In this document: piece after piece, positions 37,368 to 47,480 of the stretch
How the letters are laid out: each line of letters begins with the position of its first letter
How positions within the stretch are numbered: position 1 is the first letter of the stretch
Origin: a bacterium
Lineage (GTDB): Bacteria > Bacteroidota > Bacteroidia > Cytophagales > Cyclobacteriaceae
Direction of reading: 5' to 3'
DNA: 64,000 bases
Assembly: GCA_024743255.1 (NCBI GenBank)
Contig: JANSWY010000005.1
Coordinates: 1-64,000, forward strand
Program-made: the position numbers and the translations under genes
Notes under the pieces: generated by a model
What the model was told of the DNA's origin: nothing
Databases searched by the model: none
The model's input: only the letters and a program-made list of their open reading frames with translations

Positions 37368-38185
37368 ACTAGTGGCATCTTTGGTGAAGAAGTTTTTTCT
37401 TTTAAATCTTTTATTAGGTTTTCGAATTTTTCTTTAGCCAATTCTCCTTTTGCAGCGAAACCTTTCCAACGGAACAGATGTATTAGCTTCAAGACATATG
37501 CAAACACAACTTCTGAACTAAAGGGCTCTTGCCAGCATTCGGCGAAATTCCAATAATACTCATTCACTTTCCTTTCTATTTCCTCCAGGTCATTCTGCTC
37601 TACCAATGGTGAGATCTGCATATTGACATCATCCACGGAAATCAAACCAGATAAGGATCGAGCGCTAGGAAAAAATGGCTCTACTGTTTCGCTTTCGGTA
37701 TTTAAGAATGGATATGCCTTTATATTAATATTGGCTATGGTACGCTTAAGCTGGAATCTCCACTGGAAATAGGTTTGTAAGAAGGGAGAATCTATTTTTC
37801 CTACATGGTCATAGAAATATTGATTTAGAGAATGCTCCATATCTCTAAGTGTGAGCGAAGAAAAAGATCCGGAATTGTCATTTAGGTAATTGATCATATA
37901 GTCCGGTAGTGTATGGTATTCTCTTCGGTAATTTTCTAATACCTCTATAGGGTAATAAGATGGATTGACGAAATGTCGAATTTTGAAATCGTGATACTCT
38001 CTGAATAAGATGTAAAGCAGGTTTTGATTGTCACTCATCAATAGAAGGCACTTGTATACCCTTTGATCTTCTGTCGCAAGGTTTTCATGAATTAATTCAA
38101 GTATTTCCGTAAGTTGCTCTTGTGAATGAGAAGAATCTTCTATCTGTAGTTCCGGCAATGACGATATGAGGTAATAATATTTCAT
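37364..38185 (-). CDS. DUF2764-type protein of V-ATPase operon (candidate subunit C/d equivalent)
   Basis: A 273-residue helical, acidic protein beginning MKYYYLISSLPELQIED, the family hallmark. The gene lies between subunits E and A, the slot held by subunit C in Enterococcus hirae, and no C gene is seen here. A role as the C/d-like socket between rotor ring and shaft is inference from position and its helical character. It has Y/W-rich repeats (LNQYFYDHVGKIDSPFLQTYFQWRF) but no membrane helix. It shares one base with the stop of subunit E (TAATG) and overlaps subunit A by 4 nt. Confidence 0.85.
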   Translation of the reverse strand: MKYYYLISSLPELQIEDSSHSQEQLTEILELIHENLATEDQRVYKCLLLMSDNQNLLYILFREYHDFKIRHFVNPSYYPIEVLENYRREYHTLPDYMINYLNDNSGSFSSLTLRDMEHSLNQYFYDHVGKIDSPFLQTYFQWRFQLKRTIANINIKAYPFLNTESETVEPFFPSARSLSGLISVDDVNMQISPLVEQNDLEEIERKVNEYYWNFAECWQEPFSSEVVFAYVLKLIHLFRWKGFAAKGELAKEKFENLIKDLKEKTSSPKMPLV

Positions 38186-38790
38186 TACTTATCTTCAAAC
38201 AGAATTTTTCTGACCGCTTTAGAGAGATAGCTTTTGAATAACATATTGAAATCTGCTTCAGTAAACGAAAGCTCATAACCATCTTTTTGGTTACTAATCT
38301 TAAATCCTGAGTCCAATTGGTAATTAGTGGTAATGACCAGTTCAGGCAAGATCGAATGAGTCTTCTTCTCTAACGTAGCTTTCATTTCCTCTAGTTTGGT
38401 AGGAATTGATAGCTGTAGATCCCTCCCTTCCTTCCAATTATCCAAAGTTGAAATGATAAGCTCTTTAACAAATTCCTGATCAGACATTAATTCGTTCGTC
38501 GGATTGATTAATGCTTCAGCCGTGATCATCTTGGTGATTTCTATACTTAAGTCCTGCTTAAATTGTTTTGCCTTTTGGTAGACTTCTGTCTCTACTGATG
38601 ATCTATATTTTTCAGCTTCTTTTTTGGCTTTTGCAACTATTTCACTTGCCTCTTTTTCAGCTTCAGCAAGTCTTTCCTCTGCTTGTTGTTTGGTCTCATT
38701 AAGAAGCTTCTCAGATTCTTTATGAGCTTTATCCATTCCTTCATTAAATAATTGCTCTGCAAGAGCATCCAAATTATTAAGTTCGGCCAT
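38185..38790 (-). CDS. ntpE: V-type ATPase subunit E (peripheral stalk)
   Basis: A 201-residue protein with a long N-terminal helix rich in Lys, Glu and Ala (ESEKLLNETKQQAEERLAEAEKEASEIVAKAKKEAEKYRS) typical of the peripheral-stalk E subunit, and a globular C-terminal domain (~100-200) that binds the A3B3 head. The partner G/H subunit is not encoded in this operon. The start at 38790 lies 11 nt after the stop of the leading universal stress protein gene. Confidence 0.9.
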   Translation of the reverse strand: MAELNNLDALAEQLFNEGMDKAHKESEKLLNETKQQAEERLAEAEKEASEIVAKAKKEAEKYRSSVETEVYQKAKQFKQDLSIEITKMITAEALINPTNELMSDQEFVKELIISTLDNWKEGRDLQLSIPTKLEEMKATLEKKTHSILPELVITTNYQLDSGFKISNQKDGYELSFTEADFNMLFKSYLSKAVRKILFEDK

Positions 38791-38801
38791 TGAGTAAATA
38801 T

Positions 38802-39611
38802 TTATTGAATAACTAAAACAGGAACTGGACTATGAAATGCCATTTCCTGCGTTAAGCTTTCATGAAAAATTCTTTCTATGAAATTGTAACTCTTTGGAAT
38901 TACACCAATCATTTCAATTCCATTATTCCTTGCAAACTCGATGAGCCCCCACGACAACTGTGCATGCTGAGAAAAGCTGGATGTTGTTGCTATCCCGTTC
39001 AGGTCCTTAAGTAGGATTTCACGGTTTCCCAGTTCCTTTTTGGTCATAGTTTTCTCATCTCGATTCAGCGTTATTAGATCTAAATCAAACTTGACTTTAT
39101 CTGCTAACTGCACTAAAAAACTTAACCTGCCATGATCGACTGCTTCACTATAATCACAAGCAAGCCCTACCCGGTTCATGGGCGCCAATACCGCATTATT
39201 TGGAACTACAATAACTGGTACATTCACATTTTTGATAATCTTTGCAGTCTTTGTACCAAATAGCTCCCCTAACCCAACTGCTCCCTTTGTACTCATCACA
39301 ATTAGTGAAATTGGTTCCTTTTCAATATAGTCTTCTACTACATCTACTACATCACCAATCATCTTAACCTTTGTGCAATTCTCTAACTCAGGTATTTTAT
39401 TTTCAACCGCTGAGAAATTTTTATCAATACTTTTCTCTTCTTCATGCAACAACCCTTTCGCGTTATATCCTTCATCAGTATAGGGTCTATTGTAAGCATG
39501 AAATAACACTATATCGTATCCAAGCGCCTCATTGAATCTAACGGTTTCCACCAGAGCGTGAATCGATTGATCGCTAAAATCTGTTGGGAATAGAATTTTT
39601 TGAGTACTCAT
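38802..39611 (-). CDS. Tandem-domain universal stress protein (leading the V-ATPase operon)
   Basis: A 269-residue cytosolic protein with two Usp domains. The first begins KILFPTDFSDQSIHALVETV and has a good nucleotide motif (LIVMSTKGAVGLGELFGTKTAKIIKNVNVPVIVV). The second (~145-269) is less canonical (MIGVIPKSYNFIERIFHESLTQEMAFHSPVPVLVI) and lacks the glycine pattern, so only the first may bind ATP. It is the first gene of the V-ATPase transcript, 11 nt before subunit E. The 242-nt region upstream, 39612-39853, should hold the operon promoter; I cannot place its elements. Confidence 0.9.
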   Translation of the reverse strand: MSTQKILFPTDFSDQSIHALVETVRFNEALGYDIVLFHAYNRPYTDEGYNAKGLLHEEEKSIDKNFSAVENKIPELENCTKVKMIGDVVDVVEDYIEKEPISLIVMSTKGAVGLGELFGTKTAKIIKNVNVPVIVVPNNAVLAPMNRVGLACDYSEAVDHGRLSFLVQLADKVKFDLDLITLNRDEKTMTKKELGNREILLKDLNGIATTSSFSQHAQLSWGLIEFARNNGIEMIGVIPKSYNFIERIFHESLTQEMAFHSPVPVLVIQ

Positions 39612-39853
39612 CGTTTGGTTTATGTTGTAATCTTCAAGATTGCTATTGAAACAAATTGAATTGCATCAAATCAAACTCTCATGTTACCAAATGATGCAGT
39701 TGATAACAGTACTCCCAAGATAAAGGTTATGGTTTCCTAGATTATGATTTCTCTCATAGACATGAATGCGATTTCGCATATAATTGATTGACCAGGATTT
39801 ATTAGACAGAAGGATGATGAAATCTTGCTTAATACAATTAGTAGCTGAGGCTA

Positions 39854-42214
39854 TTACTCAACTTTTAGTCCATCAACCGGATTGCTTTTAGCGACTCGTC
39901 TTATCTGGCTTGACATAACAATTGTCATCATTAATATCATAATCATCACCGCTATCACAATTCCTGAAAAGGTCATTGGCATGGGATAAGCATATAACAT
40001 TTTCATATTGGCATCAATCAGTAAGTAGCTAAATGGTATACCTATAGTCAAGGAAACAATAGTTAGTACAGCATATTGCTTCATAATATTTCCTGCAATA
40101 TTTCGCATCCGTGCTCCCAGGGCTTTTCTAATACTAAACTCTCTTGTCCTTCCAGTCACGTTTATTTTGACCAACCCATACAACCCCAGGGCGGCTAATA
40201 GAATTGCAATGGAAGCAACTGCATTGAAGAATTTCTCTGCAGTGTAAACCTGGTCAAAGAAATAAGACCAAACACCAGCTTGTTCACCTCCCTGAAATGG
40301 AGTTTCCGGGAATAACCTGGCCCAAGATCCCTGTAGACTTTCTTTTACATCTTCCAGTTTGCCTTCTTGAGATTTGATGGATATGTAGTTATAGGAATTC
40401 TCATCAGCAACCCTAAATACAGTAGGCCTTGTTTTGTCATAGAAGCTATAAAGGTGGAAGTCCTTTACCACACCAACGATCTCGTATCTATTAATATCTG
40501 ATTTGAATACATGGCCAATTGGATTACTCAAACTTAGGTTATTAACCAGTTCTTCATTTACGATCAATGATGTTTTATCATCCTCAAAGTTTGATTTAAA
40601 GAATCTTCCTTCCTTCAGGTTAACTCCATGGGTTTGCAAATAACCTGGCTCGATACTAAGAGACCTTGCTTCAATCTTTTTATCAGGTTGGCTTAAAACT
40701 ATTGTTTCTATTTCTTTACCCAGATGATGTTCCGATCCCGATATTGAGATTACATTTGGATCTTTTATTAATTCAGCCTTCAAACGTTCAAATCCGATTG
40801 AGTTCACTCTTGCGTAGACTGTTTGCTTTTGGTTATAGCCCCAACTTCTATTGTGCTGAAATTCTACATTTTGAGCAAACATTACAGCTCCAGTGATTCC
40901 CGTACAGGCAAGAACTATTTGTACTCCCAACAGCATCTTGGTCACCGGACTTTTCTTCCCAAGTTTTACTGAGCCTTTCAATATTCCAACGATCTGAAAT
41001 TTCGAAATATAGATTGCCGGATATCCTCCAGAGATTAATCCGGTAATTAATATTAAAACGGGTAGAAATACCCAGAAATTAAGATTATTAAAATCAAGTA
41101 GCAGCAACGTTCCGGAAAGATCACTAAACCAAGGTAAGATGAATAAATAAGATAGCAGCAAACCTAAAGCCAGAGCTAAAGTAGTGATTACTATATTTTC
41201 CAGCAGAAACTGAAGGATTACCTGACTACTGTTTGCTCCAATTACTTTCCTAAGGCCAATTTCCTTCAGTCTTTTAGCAGCTGACACTATCGCTATGTTG
41301 ACATTATTGAAACATGCTATCAATAGCATAAAAATGGCTATTATAGGTAGGCCAATTCTTGCTTCTACATTATCATCATAACTGATGTCTTCCAGAATAA
41401 ATGAAGATCGAGCATGCAGAGTATTTAAAGACTCAAGTTTGAATTTCGAAATGGACCAGTCGCTTTCTTTACTATTTTGAATTAATCGATACTTGTCTAA
41501 CCCTTGCTCCAAAATTTTGAAGTCAGATGATTCATCAAGCTGTATAAGCAAGCCTGTGTTGTAAAGTGACCAGTCCTGTGACACATATTTTGGATCAAAA
41601 TGCTCAATGTTTGAGTAATTGATCAGGAAATCAAAAGAGATTGCATGTGCATCGGGCAACTTCTCAGCTACACCAGTTACAATGAAATTTTTCTTAAAGT
41701 GTTCATTAAATATGATCCTGATAGTCTCTCCTATTGGATCAATAGCACCAAAGTACTTTTGTGACATTTGATGAGATAGTATTATCGTACTTTGATCTTG
41801 CAAAGACTCTTTATCTCCCAGTCGAAGTGGAAATGTCATAATCTCCAGAAATGTAGGATCCACCAGTCTGATACTTTCATGAAATACATCTTCTCCCCTC
41901 TTCACAACAACATTTCTATCCTCTATTCTGGTTGTACTCCTGATTTGCGTGAATTCATTATTAACATGTCTGTAAAGCGGTACAGGGGCTTTTCCATATT
42001 GCTTCTCTGTTCCGTCGATATTCACAAAGTATGTCAACAAGTAAGTATCATTTTTATTAACATGGTGTTGATCTATACTCTTATCCTGTTCCAGGAAAGA
42101 AAACACCATAATGCTTATTCCAATAGCCACTGCTAAGCCCAAGATGTTGATAGCAGTTGTAAATGGATTCTTAAGTAATGACCTAATCGTAGTTTTGAAG
42201 TAGTTAGAAAACAT
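39854..42214 (-). CDS. MacB/FtsX-type permease without prefix domain (locus 2, third paralogue)
   Basis: A 786-residue membrane protein. It starts NYFKTTIRSLLKNPFTTAINILGLAVAIGISI, exactly where the prefix domain ends in its two upstream paralogues, so it lacks that domain. It then has a periplasmic MacB-PCD domain, the FtsX block ACFNNVNIAIVSAAKRLKEIGLRKVIGANSSQVI, a second periplasmic domain and a C-terminal FtsX domain with RTREFSIRKALGAR, ending NPVDGLKVE. It has its own upstream copy of the 40-bp operator-like module. No ABC ATPase gene is nearby. The transported substrate is unknown. Confidence 0.9.
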   Translation of the reverse strand: MFSNYFKTTIRSLLKNPFTTAINILGLAVAIGISIMVFSFLEQDKSIDQHHVNKNDTYLLTYFVNIDGTEKQYGKAPVPLYRHVNNEFTQIRSTTRIEDRNVVVKRGEDVFHESIRLVDPTFLEIMTFPLRLGDKESLQDQSTIILSHQMSQKYFGAIDPIGETIRIIFNEHFKKNFIVTGVAEKLPDAHAISFDFLINYSNIEHFDPKYVSQDWSLYNTGLLIQLDESSDFKILEQGLDKYRLIQNSKESDWSISKFKLESLNTLHARSSFILEDISYDDNVEARIGLPIIAIFMLLIACFNNVNIAIVSAAKRLKEIGLRKVIGANSSQVILQFLLENIVITTLALALGLLLSYLFILPWFSDLSGTLLLLDFNNLNFWVFLPVLILITGLISGGYPAIYISKFQIVGILKGSVKLGKKSPVTKMLLGVQIVLACTGITGAVMFAQNVEFQHNRSWGYNQKQTVYARVNSIGFERLKAELIKDPNVISISGSEHHLGKEIETIVLSQPDKKIEARSLSIEPGYLQTHGVNLKEGRFFKSNFEDDKTSLIVNEELVNNLSLSNPIGHVFKSDINRYEIVGVVKDFHLYSFYDKTRPTVFRVADENSYNYISIKSQEGKLEDVKESLQGSWARLFPETPFQGGEQAGVWSYFFDQVYTAEKFFNAVASIAILLAALGLYGLVKINVTGRTREFSIRKALGARMRNIAGNIMKQYAVLTIVSLTIGIPFSYLLIDANMKMLYAYPMPMTFSGIVIAVMIMILMMTIVMSSQIRRVAKSNPVDGLKVE

Positions 42215-42262
42215 AAATTTTTTGAGGTTTTGACCCTGTTATATTAGTATAAGTTCTATTAT

Positions 42263-42302
42263 ATATAACTAATATACGGCTTCAAATTCTTATTTGTTCT
42301 AT
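42263..42302 (-). promoter_or_regulatory. 40-bp operator-like module, copy A (before the third permease)
   Basis: On the plus strand it starts ATATAACTAATATA and ends TTTGTTCTAT, with exactly the same total length (40 bp) as the copies before padR (47831) and the TonB receptor (53155). On the coding strand the proximal part reads TATATTAG, one base from the Bacteroidota -7 element TAnnTTTG. It lies about 50 nt before the permease start at 42214. Candidate binding site for the PadR protein of this locus. Confidence 0.7.
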
Positions 42303-42315
42303 AAAATAGAATTAA

Positions 42316-44901
42316 TTACGATTCAACTTTAAGACCATCTGCAGGATTAGTAGATATAACCTTTCGTATTTGAGAAAAAATTACAGACAGTATGACCAAT
42401 AAAAGCAATGCGACAGCAAAAATGATACCCCATGGAGACATGGGCATTGGATATGCATAAAGAAGATCCAGGCTTGCTTTAATCAGTATATAACTTACAG
42501 GTATTCCACAACAAATTGAAACAAGAGCAAGAACGATATATTCATTTGTAACCAAGCTCGCCAGATTCCATTTACCAGCCCCCATTACTTTCCTAATACT
42601 AAACTCTTGATACCTACCTGCTATGTTCAAACTAACCAAACCATATAAACCTAGTGAAGCTAAGATTATAGCAAGAATGGCAAGGATTCTGTAAAACTTA
42701 TAAGCAACTTCCAATAATGAAAAATAGTCACCCCATACATCCTCCTGATATCCGCCTATGAAAGGAATATTAGGATATAATTCGGCCCATAGATTTCTTA
42801 GTTGAATATAGCTATCAGTATAATAAACAGGGTTCACACGGGCTACCAGGTACCGCCTTTCTTCAGGGTTGGTAACTTTAATTATCGATGGTTTAATTCG
42901 TTTAAAAAATCCTTCTACATGAAAGTCCCTTACCACACCTTTAACACGATACTTATCCCCTTCTATTACTAGAGACGCAGCAGTAGGATTTTCTAACCCC
43001 ACTAATTGCACAAATGATTCATTGACAAGAATTGACTTTTCATCTACAGGATTAAACAATTCTCCTTCAACAGGCATAACTTCAAGTATTTTTGGATAAT
43101 CTGCATCGACTTCAAATTTCGTGACCTGATAAGATTTGCCTGCATATTGGACCACAGTTGAATCCCTGGCTTTACCAAAATGATCCTTAGCTCCTGTTAT
43201 AGATATAATATTAGGGTTACTCTTTAACTCATTGGATATAATATTATATGCAGCATTATTTGGGATATGTGCATAAATCATATTCTGTTGATTATATCCC
43301 CAGCTTTTTAAGTTTTGGTAGTCACTATTTTTAGCAAACATAATGGCTATTGCAATAGCTGTACAGGTAATTATCAGTTGAATTCCCAACAATGTTTTGG
43401 TCAATAGGTTTTTCCTACCAAATTTCACAGCCCCTCTAAAAATTGTTATTGTTTCAAATTTTGAGATATAAATCGAGGGATAAATTCCAGAAATAACTCC
43501 AGTAGTTAAGAGTAGTCCGCCAACAAAAAGCCATAAAACAGGATCCGTAATCACCAACGGATTATCCCATGAACCCAGACTTAACTCCTTCATTCCTGGA
43601 TTAAAGAGTGTTATACAAAGAATAAAACCTATAATTATCGCAATTGAAGTCAGTACAAGGTTTTCTGATAGAAACTGAAATATAATCTGTCCCCTACTTG
43701 CTCCAATCACTTTCCGCATTCCAATTTCCTTCAATCTTCTGGCAGCAGAAACAATAGCAATATTGATATAATTAAAGCAGGCCAACAACAGTATCAGGAT
43801 AGCAATAAATGGTGTCCCTTTTCTCGCTTCCTCATTATCATCAAATGAAACGCTATCCACAAGATCCCTTGCTCTAAAATGTAAGTCATTGAGAGCTATA
43901 AACTCATATTTTGCAACAGGCCAGTCGTTTTCCTGAGAGTTTTGAATCTCAACATACTTTCCCATACAGGAAGAGATATAGTTAATTTGTGAGGGATCGT
44001 CTAACATGATGAATGTCGCATCCACCATACCGTTCCAATCTGAATAATCTGTGACCCTTTGTAGATAATTAATATTTATCAGGAAGTCAAAATCAATAAT
44101 GTGAGCTTTTGGAAATTCTTTAGTAACTCCGGTTATTGCATAATTATCGCATTCACCATCTTCCGTTGTGATCGTTAAAGTTTGTCCAACTGGGTTTTCA
44201 TCACCAAAGTATTTCTGAGATGTTCTTTCACTGATAATGACAGTATTTCTCTTTTTTAACGTATTTGATACTCCCCATTTTAGAGGAAAGCTGAACATGG
44301 TAAGAAACGAAGGATGCACAAAACGCACAGATTCATGGAATGAGTTTTGATCGTAAGTTACCACTGCCCGGCTATCTGCTATTTGAGATAAATGTCTAAT
44401 CTGTGGGAAGTCTTCTTTTAAAAAATTAGCTAATGGGGCCTGAGTAATTCCAAAATGTTCATTCTTTCCGTTTCTATCCACATGAAAAGTTGCAAGAAAT
44501 ACCTTATCCTTATTCTTGTGGAATCTATCCATATTGTAGTCCTGACGAAAGAAAGCATATGTAACGAGTGCTACACCAATTGCAATGGATAAACCGATAA
44601 TATTAATTAGAGAGCTTAGAGGATTCTTCTTTAACCCTCTTATAGATGTCTTAAAATAGTTTTTGTAGAGGTTAATAAAGTTAAATCTGCTTCTGGAGGT
44701 AATTTCCCTGAGTGCAAATGGACGAAGAAAGTTGATTACCTGAAACCAAAAAAAGACAAATCTCAAGAACCAGATTCTATCCTCAAGCTCGTAATAGTAC
44801 TCCTCAAGATCCCCGAGAATTTCTTCTAGCAGTTCACCCCTGCAAAAAATTGAGAGGATCTTTTCTACTATTCTTGGGAAGCTATTCATTGGATGCCTCA
44901 T
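42316..44901 (-). CDS. MacB/FtsX-type permease with prefix domain (locus 2, second paralogue)
   Basis: An 861-residue membrane protein. Residues ~1-75 are the permease prefix domain (RIVEKILSIFCRGELLEEILGDLEEYYYELEDR). It continues with YKNYFKTSIRGLKKNPLSSLINIIGLSIAIG, a periplasmic domain, ACFNYINIAIVSAARRLKEIGMRKVIGAS, a second periplasmic domain and the C-terminal FtsX unit with RYQEFSIRKVMGAG, ending NPADGLKVES. It is closely similar to the 855-residue protein encoded two nt upstream, pointing to tandem duplication. It shares the transcript of that gene and padR. Confidence 0.9.
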   Translation of the reverse strand: MRHPMNSFPRIVEKILSIFCRGELLEEILGDLEEYYYELEDRIWFLRFVFFWFQVINFLRPFALREITSRSRFNFINLYKNYFKTSIRGLKKNPLSSLINIIGLSIAIGVALVTYAFFRQDYNMDRFHKNKDKVFLATFHVDRNGKNEHFGITQAPLANFLKEDFPQIRHLSQIADSRAVVTYDQNSFHESVRFVHPSFLTMFSFPLKWGVSNTLKKRNTVIISERTSQKYFGDENPVGQTLTITTEDGECDNYAITGVTKEFPKAHIIDFDFLININYLQRVTDYSDWNGMVDATFIMLDDPSQINYISSCMGKYVEIQNSQENDWPVAKYEFIALNDLHFRARDLVDSVSFDDNEEARKGTPFIAILILLLACFNYINIAIVSAARRLKEIGMRKVIGASRGQIIFQFLSENLVLTSIAIIIGFILCITLFNPGMKELSLGSWDNPLVITDPVLWLFVGGLLLTTGVISGIYPSIYISKFETITIFRGAVKFGRKNLLTKTLLGIQLIITCTAIAIAIMFAKNSDYQNLKSWGYNQQNMIYAHIPNNAAYNIISNELKSNPNIISITGAKDHFGKARDSTVVQYAGKSYQVTKFEVDADYPKILEVMPVEGELFNPVDEKSILVNESFVQLVGLENPTAASLVIEGDKYRVKGVVRDFHVEGFFKRIKPSIIKVTNPEERRYLVARVNPVYYTDSYIQLRNLWAELYPNIPFIGGYQEDVWGDYFSLLEVAYKFYRILAILAIILASLGLYGLVSLNIAGRYQEFSIRKVMGAGKWNLASLVTNEYIVLALVSICCGIPVSYILIKASLDLLYAYPMPMSPWGIIFAVALLLLVILSVIFSQIRKVISTNPADGLKVES

Positions 44902-44903
44902 CT

Positions 44904-47471
44904 TTAGGATTCAACTTTTAGTCCTTCCGCAGGATTCGTTCTTGAAATCTTTCTGACCTGAGTAGCAATTACAAGTAGAAGCAAAGAAAGTAAAATAACA
45001 ATGGCTAAAATCACTGAGCCAATAGTTACAGATTGGGCGTACTTAAACAGTATGTCCAGATTCTTTTTCACTAAAAAGTAGGTCATTGGAGCTCCAACAA
45101 TCATTGCGATAATCGCCAACATTGAATAACGTTTGATTACATCAATGGCCAGGTCACTAAGTTTAGCTCCCATTATCTTTTTAATACTAAATTCTTTTTG
45201 ACGAGCTAATGTATTAAATACAATCAGACTATAAAGACCCATGCCGGCAATCAATACTGTTATCGTTGCAAGAATGTCATTGTACTCTTCCATAATGTCA
45301 ATTTGATCATAAAACTGACCCCAGACATCCTCCTGATGACCCGCTATAAATGGAGTAGCTGGAAATTGCTCTAACCAACTTGTATTAAGGTCTGCAAAGA
45401 ATTCTGTTGATTTTCCTTCTTCACATTTCATAGAGATGTAACGACTATCTTCTACCGGAGTATTCAAGATCACTGAAGGTTTAATTGCACTGTAAAAGTT
45501 AAGGTTATGAAAGTCCCTAACAACTCCAACAACAACATAGGAATTCCCTGAAAAGCTAAACTCACCTAATTCCCCTAATCTTTGATAAAGTAATTCGTTA
45601 ACAAGGACTTGCTTATAGGAATCATCACTAAAATTGGCGCCATTAACAATTTCAATTTCAGCCATATCTACAAATTGCCCGCTCAATCTAAAGACATCCA
45701 GTTCAATTGAGCTGGTATCAAATTGTACCATTACCGAGTCCTTGTTGATCCCAAGTTGATGTTGCGTCCCGGTGAATGCTGTTATTACATCTGAGTTTTT
45801 GGCATACTCAGTTATCCAATTGATTTCCTCAGGAGAGCTTGTTCTGATGTATACAATATCATTAGGATTGTATCCCCAACTTCTGGTATTTTGGTACTCT
45901 TTGTTTTGTGTGAACACAACAGCGGTATGTATTGCATTACAAGCAATAACAAATTGAGCTCCAAGTAATATTTTGGTGATTAAGCTGTTTTTACCAAATT
46001 TTAGTGTGCCTTTAAAAATTTTGTCAGGCTCAAATTTCGCGATATATATTGATGGGTAGACACCAGAAATCAAGCTTGTTACAATTAAGACTGAAAGAAT
46101 GCACACCCAAAATAATGGATCTGTTATGCTTATTGCCAACTTAATACCACTCAATGAGTTAAACCATGGTAAAATCACTAACAAGGAGAACAAAACACCC
46201 AGAATAAGAGCAAAAGCAGTAACAACCAAATGTTCTGTCATGAATTGAGATATGATTAATCTCTTGTCTGCTCCTATTACTTTTCTAAGACCTATCTCTT
46301 TTAATCGTCTTGCAGCACTGGCAATTGCTATGTTTATGTAATTGAAGCAAGCCAATGCAAGTATTAAAACCGCAGCTATAGGCAAGGTGACCCTACCTTC
46401 ATAATAGTTATCATGAGACAGCTCATTTTTGAGCTGTCGCGATGCAAAATGTAATCCACTAAATTGTTGCAGGCCAAAGGATTCAATCCTATTATCAGAA
46501 ACTCCCTCATTGTAATTAGTTATGTAATTCTTTAAGCCAAGTAATACAGTGCTCACATCATTAGGGTCCACTATTTGCAGGAAAGTGCCATCAATCATTT
46601 CGCCCCATTCAGATGTTCTTAGATCATATTTAAACGCATTTGAAATGTTTATGAGAAAATCAAACTTTAAAGCATGCGATATGGGAAAAGGACTTGCAAC
46701 CCCGGCAATTCGGAATTTCACCATTTCACTTCCCATGTTCACTTCTATTTCCTGACCAATTGGATTTTCATATCCGAAATACTTGTGAGACATGTCATGG
46801 CTTAGTATGATCGAGGAATCATCATTAAGCTCCCGGGACACTCCCCATTTTAGCGGGAAACTAAACATTTCAAGGAAAGCTCCATCAACAAACAGAATCT
46901 CTTCATAGTGGACATTATCCCGATATTTAACAACTGTCTGCTCTTTTGAAACTCTTGAAAATTTAGAAATTTCACCCATATCATCATGGAGTGTAGTTCC
47001 CAAAATAATTGGAGAATGACCGTATTTAACCAATTGTCCATTTTGCTCCAACTCCAAAGTTGTTAAATAAATTTGATCCTTATTTTCATGAAACTGGTCA
47101 ATTCTGAAGTCGTGTGAGAGGAAAGCATATATGGTCACACACATACCTATCGCTATGGTCAAACCCAAAACATTGATAAAAGAAGAAAGAGGATTTCTTC
47201 TTAATGTTCTGATAGAGGTTTTCAGGTAATTAGACAACAATAATAAATAGATGATTCTCTGCCTATCAATAAACTCCCTGATTGAATATGGACGAATGAA
47301 ATTGATCGCCTGAAACCAAAATAAGAAAGGTCTTTGCCATCTTGGGTATTCCTCCAGTTCGAAGTGGTATTCTTCCAGGTCTCCCAGAATCTCTTCCAGG
47401 AAATCTCCTTTACAAAAAAATCCCAGAAGCCTTTGAACTGCTTTTGGGAGCTGATACTTGGATGGATCCAT
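44904..47471 (-). CDS. MacB/FtsX-type permease with prefix domain (locus 2, first paralogue)
   Basis: An 855-residue membrane protein with a prefix domain (KAVQRLLGFFCKGDFLEEILGDLEEYHFELEE) at residues ~10-75, the first helix in RNPLSSFINVLGLTIAIGMCVTIYAFL, a periplasmic MacB-PCD-like domain, ALACFNYINIAIASAARRLKEIGLRKVIGADK, and a C-terminal FtsX unit (RQKEFSIKKIMGAK) ending NPAEGLKVES. It lies 9 nt after the padR stop and 2 nt before the second paralogue, so the three form one operon driven from operator copy B. No ATPase partner is present. Confidence 0.9.
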   Translation of the reverse strand: MDPSKYQLPKAVQRLLGFFCKGDFLEEILGDLEEYHFELEEYPRWQRPFLFWFQAINFIRPYSIREFIDRQRIIYLLLLSNYLKTSIRTLRRNPLSSFINVLGLTIAIGMCVTIYAFLSHDFRIDQFHENKDQIYLTTLELEQNGQLVKYGHSPIILGTTLHDDMGEISKFSRVSKEQTVVKYRDNVHYEEILFVDGAFLEMFSFPLKWGVSRELNDDSSIILSHDMSHKYFGYENPIGQEIEVNMGSEMVKFRIAGVASPFPISHALKFDFLINISNAFKYDLRTSEWGEMIDGTFLQIVDPNDVSTVLLGLKNYITNYNEGVSDNRIESFGLQQFSGLHFASRQLKNELSHDNYYEGRVTLPIAAVLILALACFNYINIAIASAARRLKEIGLRKVIGADKRLIISQFMTEHLVVTAFALILGVLFSLLVILPWFNSLSGIKLAISITDPLFWVCILSVLIVTSLISGVYPSIYIAKFEPDKIFKGTLKFGKNSLITKILLGAQFVIACNAIHTAVVFTQNKEYQNTRSWGYNPNDIVYIRTSSPEEINWITEYAKNSDVITAFTGTQHQLGINKDSVMVQFDTSSIELDVFRLSGQFVDMAEIEIVNGANFSDDSYKQVLVNELLYQRLGELGEFSFSGNSYVVVGVVRDFHNLNFYSAIKPSVILNTPVEDSRYISMKCEEGKSTEFFADLNTSWLEQFPATPFIAGHQEDVWGQFYDQIDIMEEYNDILATITVLIAGMGLYSLIVFNTLARQKEFSIKKIMGAKLSDLAIDVIKRYSMLAIIAMIVGAPMTYFLVKKNLDILFKYAQSVTIGSVILAIVILLSLLLLVIATQVRKISRTNPAEGLKVES

Positions 47472-47480
47472 ATAGCATTT

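Noticed and set aside
37003-37437. A 144-codon plus-strand frame antisense to V-ATPase subunit A
   Set aside because: It overlaps strongly conserved subunit A and has no recognisable protein features.
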